Translations under genes and position numbers: made by a program
Notes under the pieces: generated by a model
The model's database searches: none
What the model was told of the DNA's origin: nothing
The model's input: the letters and a program-made list of their open reading frames with translations, nothing else
Shown: piece after piece, positions 29,011 through 37,176 of the stretch
How the letters are laid out: each line of letters opens with the position of its first letter
How positions within the stretch are numbered: the stretch's first letter is position 1
DNA from: Nitratireductor aquimarinus
Lineage (GTDB): Bacteria; Pseudomonadota; Alphaproteobacteria; Rhizobiales; Rhizobiaceae
Direction of reading: 5' to 3'
NCBI RefSeq assembly: GCF_017255295.1
Contig: NZ_JAFKDE010000004.1
Span: 186,001-250,000, forward strand
DNA: 64,000 nt

Positions 29011-29156
29011 GGGCCTCTCCGCAATGCAGGCAGCGCGCCGCAGCCGGGCGCGTTCAGACACAGCCTAGCAGTAACGAAATCCCGCGCAATGGCTTGCGCT
29101 GATTGCGACGGCGCTTGCCGTTTTGCGTCAAATTTCGCGCTGAAGAAGACCCGTTG

Positions 29157-30242
29157 TCACGCAGCCAGATACTGGCTCTCTGCCTGCCGGCGAACACGCT
29201 GCGCCAGCAGACAGCCATAGGCCAGGAAAAGAAGCGAGATATAGAGCTCGCGCACCTCGGAGAGCTCATATCCATCCACCATGTCGACGCCGCGAATGAT
29301 GAACACCAGCTTGGAGAACACATAAATGGCGGCAAGGGCGATGGCGGCAAGGCGCAGCTCGGAGGATTTGAGCTGGCGCACGATATCGAGACAGATCAGC
29401 AGCCCCAGGAAAAACCAGACCTGATAGGGCACGATGTTCCAGGATTCGAACATCAGTGACGCCACGGGCAGCCCGAAAAGCGCGAAGATGCGCGGCGGGA
29501 TATAGGGCTCCACCTGACCGAAGAGACCGCCCGCACCACGCGGCCAGCACCAGGGCAGGACCACGAAGCAGAAGATCGCGCTCGTGTAGTAGATGGCCTC
29601 GAACTGGTAGGTGTAGAAATTGTGGATGTTGGTTTCATTCTGGATGTTCTTGCTGAAGAGATCGGGCGTACCCCAGCCCAGCCAATGCTGCCCCCAGGAC
29701 ATCTCCTCCATCAGAATGAGAAACACCACGCCGGCCATGCCGGCCAGCACGAGACATGGCGGGAAGACACCGAGAAGGCGCGCGCCGCGCACGCTGCGCG
29801 ACCGCCAGGCCGCAACGAGGAAGCTGATGACTGCCGCAATGAGCAGAACCTCGGTCGCCATGCCCAGCGGCTGCATCTCGCGCACAAAATCATTCAACGA
29901 GGTGGGAACGAAATGAACGGCGGCGGCGACCGCCAGAAGGAACCCACCAGCGACACCAATGCCCCAGAACGCCTGCGCCCGCTCGCCCCGAACGACCTCC
30001 AGGGTGCGCATGACAGGCTTCAACGCGATGAAAAGAAAAAGTGCAGCCAGAAAGGAAATGCCAATCCGGGCGCGACCGAAGGGCGTGAAGTCCGGATCCC
30101 CCTTGCGCAGCAGGCCATATCCATGGATGAGTTCGCCATAGACGGCCGAGCCAACAACCAATGCGAAAGCGGCCATGCCGAAACCGAGCCTCATCACGCT
30201 GGTTTTTAAGCCAGTGCCGGCCCGCCCATACTTCTCCGACAT
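29157..30242 (-). CDS. Uncharacterised polytopic membrane protein with conserved EEMSWGQ motif
   Basis: A 361-residue integral membrane protein with about ten hydrophobic segments. The central loop EEMSWGQHWLGWGTPDLFSKNIQNETNIHNF (near 190-220) stands out. A similar EE(I/M)SWGQ...TP...ETNLHN pattern occurs in a widespread family of unknown function, by memory. The conserved Glu, Trp, His and Asn suggest an active or metal-binding site near the membrane surface. The ATG at 30242 has TTGGAG nine bases upstream and is preferred over an upstream start. It stands alone. No function is assigned. Confidence 0.75.
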   Translation of the reverse strand: MSEKYGRAGTGLKTSVMRLGFGMAAFALVVGSAVYGELIHGYGLLRKGDPDFTPFGRARIGISFLAALFLFIALKPVMRTLEVVRGERAQAFWGIGVAGGFLLAVAAAVHFVPTSLNDFVREMQPLGMATEVLLIAAVISFLVAAWRSRSVRGARLLGVFPPCLVLAGMAGVVFLILMEEMSWGQHWLGWGTPDLFSKNIQNETNIHNFYTYQFEAIYYTSAIFCFVVLPWCWPRGAGGLFGQVEPYIPPRIFALFGLPVASLMFESWNIVPYQVWFFLGLLICLDIVRQLKSSELRLAAIALAAIYVFSKLVFIIRGVDMVDGYELSEVRELYISLLFLAYGCLLAQRVRRQAESQYLAA

Positions 30243-30491
30243 GTCGATATACTCCAATATACAAGACACGCCTGTGTAGTGCTCTTTCCTTTTCTCTACG
30301 TTAACGGGAACTGCCAGTTGAGCGCTTCCGGAAAAAATGCGAAAGAAAGCGCTCGACAGAAATATACCGTTCTGGTATGAGCCAGCGCTATTCGTGGCAG
30401 AATATGGCTGCGGAAACCTCTGCCCATGGGCGGAGGAAACCAGAATTCACTTTTGAAAATTAGAAGACCAACGTTCTGACAGGAAACCCAC

Positions 30492-30719
30492 GTGCAGGTA
30501 CTCGTCCGCGACAACAATGTTGATCAGGCGCTTCGCGCGCTGAAGAAGAAAATGCAGCGCGAAGGCATCTTCCGCGAGATGAAGATGCGTGGGCATTACG
30601 AAAAGCCGTCGGAAAAGCGCGCCCGCGAAAAGGCTGAAGCCGTTCGCCGCGCCCGCAAGCTGGCCCGCAAGCGCGCCCAGCGCGAAGGTCTGGTCGGCGG
30701 TCGTCCGGGCGCACGCTAA
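30492..30719 (+). CDS. rpsU: 30S ribosomal protein S21
   Basis: A 75-residue basic ribosomal protein. [56 protein letters not shown] is diagnostic. The start is GTG at 30492 with AGGA eight to nine bases upstream. A factor-independent terminator follows at 30756-30789. Confidence 0.97.
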   Translation: MQVLVRDNNVDQALRALKKKMQREGIFREMKMRGHYEKPSEKRAREKAEAVRRARKLARKRAQREGLVGGRPGAR

Positions 30720-30755
30720 CAGCGCCCATCTTTCGACGATTTCTGTCTGTATCGA

Positions 30756-30789
30756 ACGCGGTTCGACCCTGTGGTCGCGCCGCGTTTTT
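30756..30789 (+). terminator. Rho-independent terminator of rpsU
   Basis: ACGCGG and CCGCGT form the lower stem, CGACC-CTGT-GGTCG the upper stem, and the hairpin is followed by TTTT. It lies 36 bases after the rpsU stop codon. Confidence 0.8.
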
Positions 30790-30859
30790 GCTTACATATA
30801 TCTCTGCACGAGGATGGGAGTTCTGCATGAGGACGGCAATGGCTTGGTTTGACACTTCG

Positions 30860-30888
30860 GTTATGGCATTAAAAGCCATGACTTTTTT
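30860..30888 (+). terminator. Second terminator hairpin upstream of the TPR gene
   Basis: GTTATGGC and GCCATGAC pair over 8 bases (one G-T pair) around the loop ATTAAAA and are followed by six Ts. It is 70 bases beyond the rpsU terminator and about 80 bases before the TPR start. It may end a short independent RNA or act as an attenuator. Confidence 0.55.
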
Positions 30889-30970
30889 CCCAGCGCCTTC
30901 GCCCAACCCCCAGAGCCCTCGTGACATGAGCCCCCGTAACATGAGCCCCCCTGACATGAGGCCCAGCCGC

Positions 30971-31801
30971 ATGCGTTCCCGCCCCCTCAGCCATGGACTT
31001 GCCGGCCTCGCACTGGCGGCCCTGTTACCGCTGGCCGCCTGCCAGTCCGGCTCCAATCCGGCGACGGACATCAGCCGTGTGGATACGGCTCAGGGTTCTG
31101 CGCAGAACATCGGGTCGCTCAGCTCGGTCATCGACCGCACACCCAACGAGCCCGAAGCCTACAATATGCGTGGCGCGGCTTACGGACGTGCAGGGCGCTA
31201 TCAGGAGGCGCTGAAGGATTTCGACAAGGCGATCTCGCTTAATCCGCGCTCGCCAAACGCCTATGCCAATCGCGCGCTGATCCACCGCTATATGGGCAAC
31301 GACCAGCAGGCGCTGGCGGACTATAATCAGGCGATCTCGCTCGATCCCAATTACGACACCGCCTATATCGGCCGCGCGGAAATCTATCGCCTGGCCGGCC
31401 GCAGCACGGATGCGCTGGCGGATCTGGAGCGTGCGATCCAGCTCGATACGACGGACCCGCGCGCCTATTACCGTCGCGGCCTTCTCTATCAGGCTACGGG
31501 CCAGCATCCGTTCGCCATCGAGGATTTCGCCAAGGCGATCTCGCTCGCGCCCGATCAGCCCTATGGCTATAATGGCCGCGGCCTCTCCTACCTCGCCCAG
31601 GGCGACGACGAGAACGCATTCTCCGACTTCAACACGGCCATCCGGCTCGACAAGGACGTGGCGGAGAGCTGGGCAAACCAGGCGCTTGTCTACGAGAAAC
31701 GCGGCGACAGGGCGAAGGCTGCCAAGTCCTATTCGCGCGCCCTTCAGCTCGATCCGGACTACATTCCCGCACGCGATGGTCTGGCGCGCACCCGCGCCTG
31801 A
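30971..31801 (+). CDS. TPR-repeat lipoprotein (NlpI-like)
   Basis: A 276-residue lipoprotein. A signal peptide with lipobox LAAC is followed by at least six tetratricopeptide repeats, for example AYNMRGAAYGRAGRYQEALKDFDKAISLNP and AYANRALIHRYMGNDQQALADYNQAISLDP. These scaffold repeats suggest an envelope protein-interaction role, as for NlpI. Four in-frame ATG codons spaced 15 bases apart precede the signal peptide (30926, 30941, 30956, 30971). The last is chosen because GAGG lies nine bases upstream. Confidence 0.87.
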   Translation: MRSRPLSHGLAGLALAALLPLAACQSGSNPATDISRVDTAQGSAQNIGSLSSVIDRTPNEPEAYNMRGAAYGRAGRYQEALKDFDKAISLNPRSPNAYANRALIHRYMGNDQQALADYNQAISLDPNYDTAYIGRAEIYRLAGRSTDALADLERAIQLDTTDPRAYYRRGLLYQATGQHPFAIEDFAKAISLAPDQPYGYNGRGLSYLAQGDDENAFSDFNTAIRLDKDVAESWANQALVYEKRGDRAKAAKSYSRALQLDPDYIPARDGLARTRA

Positions 31802-31834
31802 TTCTCACGCACTCGCAGACTGCTGATCTTCTTT

Positions 31835-31862
31835 CAACGGCCCGCCATCGCGCGGGCCGTTG
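31835..31862 (+). terminator. Hairpin after the TPR gene
   Basis: CAACGGCCCGC and GCGGGCCGTTG form a perfect 11-bp stem with a 6-base loop, 33 bases after the stop codon. There is no T-tract. Confidence 0.5.
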
Positions 31863-31941
31863 ACGTATGGTCACCAAATTTAATCTGGAACCTTCTCTTT
31901 CGTGACGGGTTGTGAGGCCGGACGAAAAAGGAGTTCCAGTG

Positions 31942-32427
31942 ATGAAAAAAGCAATCATTCTCGCTTCCGCCCTGACCGCCGCAGCCGCAGCGCCTGCCTT
32001 TGCGCAGGAACGCGTCGAGGTCGGCGTTCTGGACTGCGTGATCGAAGGCGGCGCGGGCGTTGTGATCGCCTCTTCCCAGGAACTGGCCTGCACCTTCGAG
32101 CCCGCCGGTGACGAGCGCCCGCCGGAGACCTATGTGGGCGTGGTGAACAAGTTCGGCATCGATGTGGGCGTGAAGGACGCCACGCAGATGCAGTGGCTGG
32201 TTCTGGCCCCGACGGCGGACGCCTATGCGCCGGGCGCGCTTGAGGGCGACTATGCCGGCGTGAGCGCGGAGATCGCAGCAGGCCTGGGTGCGGGTGCAAA
32301 CATCCTTGTCACCAAGGAGAGCGAGAGCCTGATGCTGCAGCCGGTGAGCCTTGAGGGCAAGACCGGGCTCAACGTCGCCCTTGGCGTCAGCGAATTCCAG
32401 CTGCGTTCGACCTCTGCTGCCGAGTGA
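31942..32427 (+). CDS. DUF992 exported protein
   Basis: A 161-residue protein with a Sec signal peptide (residues 1-21, ending AFA-Q). A DUF992 domain follows with VEVGVLDCVIEGGAGVVIASSQELACTFEPAG, a cysteine pair typical of the family, and GDYAGVSAEIAAGLGAGANILV. These are periplasmic proteins of unknown function found mainly in Hyphomicrobiales. AAGGAG lies eight bases before the ATG at 31942. Confidence 0.9.
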   Translation: MKKAIILASALTAAAAAPAFAQERVEVGVLDCVIEGGAGVVIASSQELACTFEPAGDERPPETYVGVVNKFGIDVGVKDATQMQWLVLAPTADAYAPGALEGDYAGVSAEIAAGLGAGANILVTKESESLMLQPVSLEGKTGLNVALGVSEFQLRSTSAAE

Positions 32428-32457
32428 GCCCTCCCTGCCCCACCCGGCACCAATAAA

Positions 32458-32487
32458 AAAGCCCGGCTTCAGGCCGGGCTTTCTTTT
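32458..32487 (+). terminator. Rho-independent terminator after the DUF992 gene
   Basis: GCCCGGC-TTCAG-GCCGGGC, flanked by AAA and TTT and followed by TTTCTTTT. A classic terminator. Confidence 0.9.
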
Positions 32488-32490
32488 GTC

Positions 32491-32594
32491 CAGAGCGCTT
32501 CCACTGTTCGTTGAATCGCGGAAGCGCTCTCATTCACTGTCTTTGCGCAATTCCGGGCGGAAAACCGGTTCCCACTTTTCCTGGAACTGCTCTA
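32491..32594. repeat. Rhizobial-type palindromic intergenic element next to pntB
   Basis: AGAGCGCTTCC (32492-32502) and GGAAGCGCTCT (32520-32530) are perfect 11-bp arms. They are followed by a conserved-looking tail with GCGCAATTCCGGGCGGAAAA and CCGGTTCCCACTTTTCCTGG, ending in CTA, which is the pntB stop codon on the minus strand. Closely similar sequences are widespread between genes in Mesorhizobium-like genomes, by memory. Confidence 0.72.
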
Positions 32595-33989
32595 GTGATC
32601 CATCGCCTTGACGATGTCTTCGGTCATCTTCTTGGCGTCGCCCAGAAGCATCATCGTGCCGTCCTTGTAGAACAGCGTGTTGTCGATGCCGGCATAGCCG
32701 GAGCCGAGCGAGCGCTTGACGAAGAGACAGGTGCGCGCCTTGTCCACATCGAGGATCGGCATGCCGTAGATCGGCGAGGTCTTGTCGTCACGCGCGGCCG
32801 GGTTGGTCACGTCGTTCGCGCCGATGACATAGGCAACGTCTGCCTGAGCGAACTCGGAGTTGATGTCTTCGAGCTCGAACACCTCGTCATAAGGCACCTG
32901 GGCCTCTGCGAGCAGAACGTTCATGTGACCGGGCATGCGGCCTGCAACCGGGTGAATGGCGTATTTCACCTCGACACCGGCTTCCTTCAGCTTGTCGGCC
33001 AGCTCACGCAGCGCATGCTGCGCCTGGGCGACGGCCATGCCGTAACCGGGCACGATGATGACCTTCTGCGCATTGGCCATCAGGTAGGCGGCATCGTCTG
33101 CCGAACCCTGCTTGACCGTGCGCTCGATGCCATCGTCTGCAGCCGCTGCCGTCTCGCCGCCGAAGCCGCCGAGAATGACCGAGATGAAGGAGCGGTTCAT
33201 GCCCTTGCACATGATGTAGGACAGGATCGCACCGGAAGAGCCAACCAGCGCGCCGGTGATGATGAGCGCGAGGTTGCCGAGCGTGAAGCCGATGCCGGCT
33301 GCGGCCCAACCCGAATAGGAGTTGAGCATGGACACGACGACCGGCATGTCAGCACCGCCGATCGGGATGATGATGAGTACACCGAGCACGAGCGAGGCGA
33401 TCACGATCAGCCAGAAGATCGAGGTGCTCTGCGTGGTGACGAGCAGCACGATCAGAACGACCAGCGCGATTGCCAGACCTGCATTCACCACATGGCGCAT
33501 GGGCAGGAGGATCGGCTTGCCGGACATGCGGCCATCGAGCTTCAGGAAGGCGATGATGGAGCCAGTGAAGGTGATCGCGCCAATGGCAACGCCCAGCGAC
33601 ATCTCGACCAGCGCCTGCGCGTGGATCGCGCCCAGCGTGCCGATGCCGAAGCTTTCCGGCGCATAGAGCGCCGCGGCGGCAACCATCACGGCGGCCAGAC
33701 CGACCAGCGAGTGGAAGGCAGCCACGAGCTGCGGCATCGCGGTCATGGCGATGCGCTTTGCAATCACCGCGCCGATGCCGCCGCCGATGGCGAGGCCGAG
33801 CACGATGAGCACGAACCCGCCGAAGGAGGGCGTTGCGTAGAGCAGCGTCGTGCCGATGGCGATGGCCATGCCGACCATGCCGTAGACATTGCCCTGACGG
33901 CTGGTGGTGGGATGCGACAGGCCCCTCAGCGCGAGGATGAAGAGAATGCCGGAAACGAGGTAGAGGAAGGATGCAAGATTGGCGCTCAC
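32592..33989 (-). CDS. pntB: NAD(P) transhydrogenase subunit beta
   Basis: A 465-residue inner-membrane subunit of the proton-translocating transhydrogenase, which makes NADPH from NADH. About eight membrane helices are followed by the NADP-binding domain (VIIVPGYGMAVAQAQHALRELADKL near 315-339, with HPVAGRMPGHMNVLLAEA and IGANDVTNPAARDD). The start is GTG at 33989, one base after the pntA2 stop codon. Last gene of pntA1-A2-B. The stop codon abuts a repeat element. Confidence 0.95.
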   Translation of the reverse strand: MSANLASFLYLVSGILFILALRGLSHPTTSRQGNVYGMVGMAIAIGTTLLYATPSFGGFVLIVLGLAIGGGIGAVIAKRIAMTAMPQLVAAFHSLVGLAAVMVAAAALYAPESFGIGTLGAIHAQALVEMSLGVAIGAITFTGSIIAFLKLDGRMSGKPILLPMRHVVNAGLAIALVVLIVLLVTTQSTSIFWLIVIASLVLGVLIIIPIGGADMPVVVSMLNSYSGWAAAGIGFTLGNLALIITGALVGSSGAILSYIMCKGMNRSFISVILGGFGGETAAAADDGIERTVKQGSADDAAYLMANAQKVIIVPGYGMAVAQAQHALRELADKLKEAGVEVKYAIHPVAGRMPGHMNVLLAEAQVPYDEVFELEDINSEFAQADVAYVIGANDVTNPAARDDKTSPIYGMPILDVDKARTCLFVKRSLGSGYAGIDNTLFYKDGTMMLLGDAKKMTEDIVKAMDH

Positions 33990-33990
33990 G

Positions 33991-34416
33991 TCACTTGTCC
34001 TTCTTCTTGTACATGGCCAGCATGCGGCTGGTCACGAGGAAGCCGCCGAAGATGTTCACCGACGCCAGGATGAGCGCGATGAAGCCAAAGCCCGTGGCAA
34101 GCCCGGAAGCGGAGATGCCCACGGCGAGCAGCGCACCGACCACGATCACCGAGGAGATCGCGTTGGTGACCGACATCAGCGGCGTGTGCAGCGCCGGCGT
34201 CACCGACCAGACAACGTAGTAGCCAACGAAAATCGCCAGTACGAAGATCGCGAAGCGGAAGACGAACGGGTCGATCGCCCCGCCGGATGCGGCATGCGCG
34301 AGTGCGCTGGCTGCATCGGCGACTTCGGCCGACTGCATGCTTTCAACGGCGGCGCGAACGCTCGCCCCGGCGCTGTCGAGCTGGTCGAGCGCCTTTTCTA
34401 GTGCGGTTGGTTCCAT
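33991..34416 (-). CDS. pntA2: NAD(P) transhydrogenase subunit alpha, part 2 (membrane domain)
   Basis: A 141-residue membrane part of the alpha subunit with three or four helices. [47 protein letters not shown] is the conserved proton-channel segment. Its ATG overlaps the pntA1 stop codon by one base. A split alpha subunit is normal in alphaproteobacteria. Confidence 0.95.
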   Translation of the reverse strand: MEPTALEKALDQLDSAGASVRAAVESMQSAEVADAASALAHAASGGAIDPFVFRFAIFVLAIFVGYYVVWSVTPALHTPLMSVTNAISSVIVVGALLAVGISASGLATGFGFIALILASVNIFGGFLVTSRMLAMYKKKDK

Positions 34417-35744
34417 CAGGATTCTCCCCCCGATTTGGCTGCGGCAGGCTTGTCGGCAGCGCTGGACGCGCCAGCAGGCTTTGCTGCCGTTTTCTGGGCC
34501 GCTGTTTTCTTCGTCGCCGCGCCTGCTGCAGCCTTGGCTGCGGGCTTGCGGGCCGGCGCCTTCTTGGGCGCGGCCTTCCTGGGCGCGGCCGCCTTGGCCA
34601 CCGGCTTTACGGTGTCGACGAAATTGGGATGAACCACCTTGCCGTCATGGGTGAGCATGGTGGCCTTCACCAGCTCGTCTTCCATGTCGACGGCGAGTTC
34701 CTTCTTCTCCTTGTCGACCATGGTCTCAAGGAAGGTGTAGAGGTTCTTGGCGTAGAGCAGCGAGGCGGAAGCAGCCACACGGCCCGGCACATTGAGGTGA
34801 CCGACGATCTTCACGCCATTGGCCGTGGTGACGACCTCACCCGCCTTCGCGCCTTCCACATTGCCGCCTCGCTCGACCGCCAGATCGACGATGATGGAGC
34901 CCGGCTTCATGGACTTGACCATGTCGGTGCTGACGAGGCGCGGCGCGGGCCGGCCCGGAATGAGCGCCGTGGTGATGACGATGTCCTGCTTGGCGATGTG
35001 CTCGGCGACGAGTTCGGCCTGGGCCTTCTTCTCTTCATCCGTCAGCTCGCGGGCATAACCGCCATCGCCGGAAGCATCCTTCAGCGCCTCGGTCATGATG
35101 AACTTCGCGCCGAGCGACTGGACCTGCTCGCCCGCAGCCGCACGAACGTCGGTGGCGGTGACGACAGCGCCCAGACGGCGCGCGGTTGCGATGGCCTGAA
35201 GGCCGGCAACACCAGCGCCCATGACGAACACCTTGGCAGCCGGAACGGTGCCGGCGGCGGTCATCATCATCGGCAGCGCACGATCATACTCGGCGGCTGC
35301 GTCGATCACCGCGCGGTAACCGGCAAGGTTGGCCTGCGAGGACAGGACGTCCATGGACTGGGCGCGCGTGATGCGCGGCATGAACTCCATGGCAAAAGCG
35401 GTGACGCCCGCAGCAGCCATGGCCGCAACGTCGCCCTCATTGCCGTAAGGGTCCATGCTGGCGAGAACCAGCGCGCCTTTTTTGTAGGTTTTGACTTCGG
35501 CCGGCGTCGGACGCCGCAGCTTCAGAACGACATCGGCTTTCGAGGCATCGGATGCCTTGCCGATTTTCGCTCCGGCTTTTTCAAATTCACTATCGACAAT
35601 ACGCGACTGCTCGCCTGCGTTCTTCTCGACGACAATGTCGAAACCCAGTCCAGCAAGCCGTTTGACCGTTTCGGGAGAGACCGCAACGCGACCTTCCGTA
35701 ACGTCAACTTCTTTAGGCACAAATATGCTTTGTCCCACCGTCAT
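34416..35744 (-). CDS. pntA1: NAD(P) transhydrogenase subunit alpha, part 1 (NAD-binding) with basic C-terminal tail
   Basis: A 442-residue protein. Residues 1-378 are the soluble NAD-binding domain: [23 protein letters not shown], the Rossmann fold [30 protein letters not shown], the mobile loop area, and [34 protein letters not shown]. Residues from about 380 to 442 are a low-complexity tail of Lys, Ala and Pro, like a histone H1 tail. Such a tail is not part of the catalytic fold. First gene of the pnt operon, with an ATG at 35744 and a GGA-containing leader. Confidence 0.94.
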   Translation of the reverse strand: MTVGQSIFVPKEVDVTEGRVAVSPETVKRLAGLGFDIVVEKNAGEQSRIVDSEFEKAGAKIGKASDASKADVVLKLRRPTPAEVKTYKKGALVLASMDPYGNEGDVAAMAAAGVTAFAMEFMPRITRAQSMDVLSSQANLAGYRAVIDAAAEYDRALPMMMTAAGTVPAAKVFVMGAGVAGLQAIATARRLGAVVTATDVRAAAGEQVQSLGAKFIMTEALKDASGDGGYARELTDEEKKAQAELVAEHIAKQDIVITTALIPGRPAPRLVSTDMVKSMKPGSIIVDLAVERGGNVEGAKAGEVVTTANGVKIVGHLNVPGRVAASASLLYAKNLYTFLETMVDKEKKELAVDMEDELVKATMLTHDGKVVHPNFVDTVKPVAKAAAPRKAAPKKAPARKPAAKAAAGAATKKTAAQKTAAKPAGASSAADKPAAAKSGGES

Positions 35745-35818
35745 ATCCTTTCGGTTGGACCGTCCTCCCGGTCACGGAGCTGCGGCGGCAGCCCCGTTTG
35801 TTGTAGCGGATGACTGCT

Positions 35819-36046
35819 TCAGGGCAGCAGCCAGACACCCAGCGCAGTGATGAGGATGAAGAGAACGGTGCTGGAGAAAAAGCCAGCAGGGGTGAAGAAA
35901 CCAAAAGCCATGGCCACCAGAATGGCGACGATCACCAGGCTTGAATATTTGATGACGGCCAGGAAGAGATTGTAGGTCTTCTCGTGCTCGGCGTAGTCCA
36001 TTTCTGCGCCCGTTTCGGCCGGTCCGGCCGGCATATTCTCTGCCAT
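35819..36046 (-). CDS. aa3-type cytochrome c oxidase subunit IV
   Basis: A 75-residue, alphaproteobacterial-type small oxidase subunit. MDYAEHEKTYNLFLAVIKYSSLVIVAILVAMAFGFF is the diagnostic part, with two membrane segments (about 25-46 and 50-70). The frame is open to 36208, but homology begins at MAENMPAG, giving a start at 36046. It lies 74 bases upstream of pntA1 on the same strand and may be cotranscribed with the pnt genes. Confidence 0.88.
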   Translation of the reverse strand: MAENMPAGPAETGAEMDYAEHEKTYNLFLAVIKYSSLVIVAILVAMAFGFFTPAGFFSSTVLFILITALGVWLLP

Positions 36047-36146
36047 CACAAAAACCCCATCGGAATAGAATTGGTCTTGGGAGATAGCGAAAAGATGGCG
36101 CAAGGGCAATGGGAGGATTGCCCGATAAACAGCCAGATGCGCTTTC

Positions 36147-36168
36147 AAACGGTTTGGGAGAACCGTTT
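36147..36168. repeat. 8-bp inverted repeat upstream of the oxidase subunit gene
   Basis: AAACGGTT and AACCGTTT flank TGGGAG. It is about 100 bases upstream of the oxidase subunit start and 98 bases after the ABC transporter operon end. There is no T-tract on either strand, so an operator role is as likely as termination. Confidence 0.4.
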
Positions 36169-36265
36169 TGGCCCAATCGGTACGCTTTTTGGAACAAATC
36201 GTCGGCACACCGCCGCAATGGAGGCGCGCAATCTCACTGCCAGATGAGAAAAGCCAGCCCGGGCG

Positions 36266-37105
36266 TCAGGAAAGCCAGCGCTTGCGCCGCTTGTAGTGCT
36301 TCACATTGCGGAAGGAGCGCCGTCCCTCGCCGCCGACGCCAAGGTAGAATTCCTTCACGTCTTCGTTTTCGCGCAGGGCCTTGGCCTCGCCATCCAGCAC
36401 CACGCGTCCCGATTCCAGAATGTAACCGTATTTTGCATAGCGCAGCGCCACATTGGTGTTCTGCTCGGCCAGCAGGAACGACACGCCCTGCTCTTCATTG
36501 AGCTGTTTGACGATCTCGAAAATCTCTTCGACCAGCTGCGGCGCGAGCCCCATGGAGGGTTCGTCAAGCAGGATCATCTTCGGGCGCGACATCAGCGCCC
36601 GGCCAATCGCCGTCATCTGTTGCTCGCCGCCCGATGTGTAACCGGCCTGCGAGTTGCGCCGCTCCCTGAGGCGCGGGAAATAAGTGTAGACGAGTTCGAG
36701 ATCCTCGCGGATCGCGGCCTGCCCGTCGCGACGGGTGAAAGCGCCCGTCAGGAGATTGTCCTCGACCGAGAGATGGCCGAAACAGTGCCGCCCTTCCATG
36801 ACCTGAATGCAGCCCCGGCGCACCAGATCATTGGGCGAGAGGTTCTGCACCTCATCGCCACCGAACAGGATGGATCCCTTGGTCACTTCTCCGCGCTCTG
36901 CGTGAAGCAGGTTGGAGATCGCCTTCAGCGTCGTGGTCTTGCCGGCGCCATTGGCCCCCAGAAGGGCCGTGATGCCGCCGCGCGGCACCGAGAGCGAAAC
37001 GCCCTTCAAAACCAGAATGACGTGATCGTAGATCACCTCGATATTGTTGACTTCAAGGATCTGCTCTGCGGCTTCTGCCGGTGATGCTGGCGCTGTGGTC
37101 GTCAT
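36266..37105 (-). CDS. ABC transporter ATP-binding protein, LivF-like
   Basis: A 279-residue ATPase of the hydrophobic/branched-chain amino acid-type importers. Walker A is GANGAGKTT, the signature is SGGEQQM, and Walker B is MILLDEPSMGLAP, all in normal order. A C-terminal tail rich in Arg and Lys (FRNVKHYKRRKRW) is unusual for LivF. The ATG at 37105 has AGGA nine bases upstream. Last gene of the ligase-ABC operon, 71 bases after the binding-protein gene. Confidence 0.92.
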   Translation of the reverse strand: MTTTAPASPAEAAEQILEVNNIEVIYDHVILVLKGVSLSVPRGGITALLGANGAGKTTTLKAISNLLHAERGEVTKGSILFGGDEVQNLSPNDLVRRGCIQVMEGRHCFGHLSVEDNLLTGAFTRRDGQAAIREDLELVYTYFPRLRERRNSQAGYTSGGEQQMTAIGRALMSRPKMILLDEPSMGLAPQLVEEIFEIVKQLNEEQGVSFLLAEQNTNVALRYAKYGYILESGRVVLDGEAKALRENEDVKEFYLGVGGEGRRSFRNVKHYKRRKRWLS

Positions 37106-37176
37106 GCTTGCATGTCCTGTTTGAGCGGATCGCCGCTCCCCGTCGGGGCATTGAAGGGGAGCGGCGGCAGAAGGTG

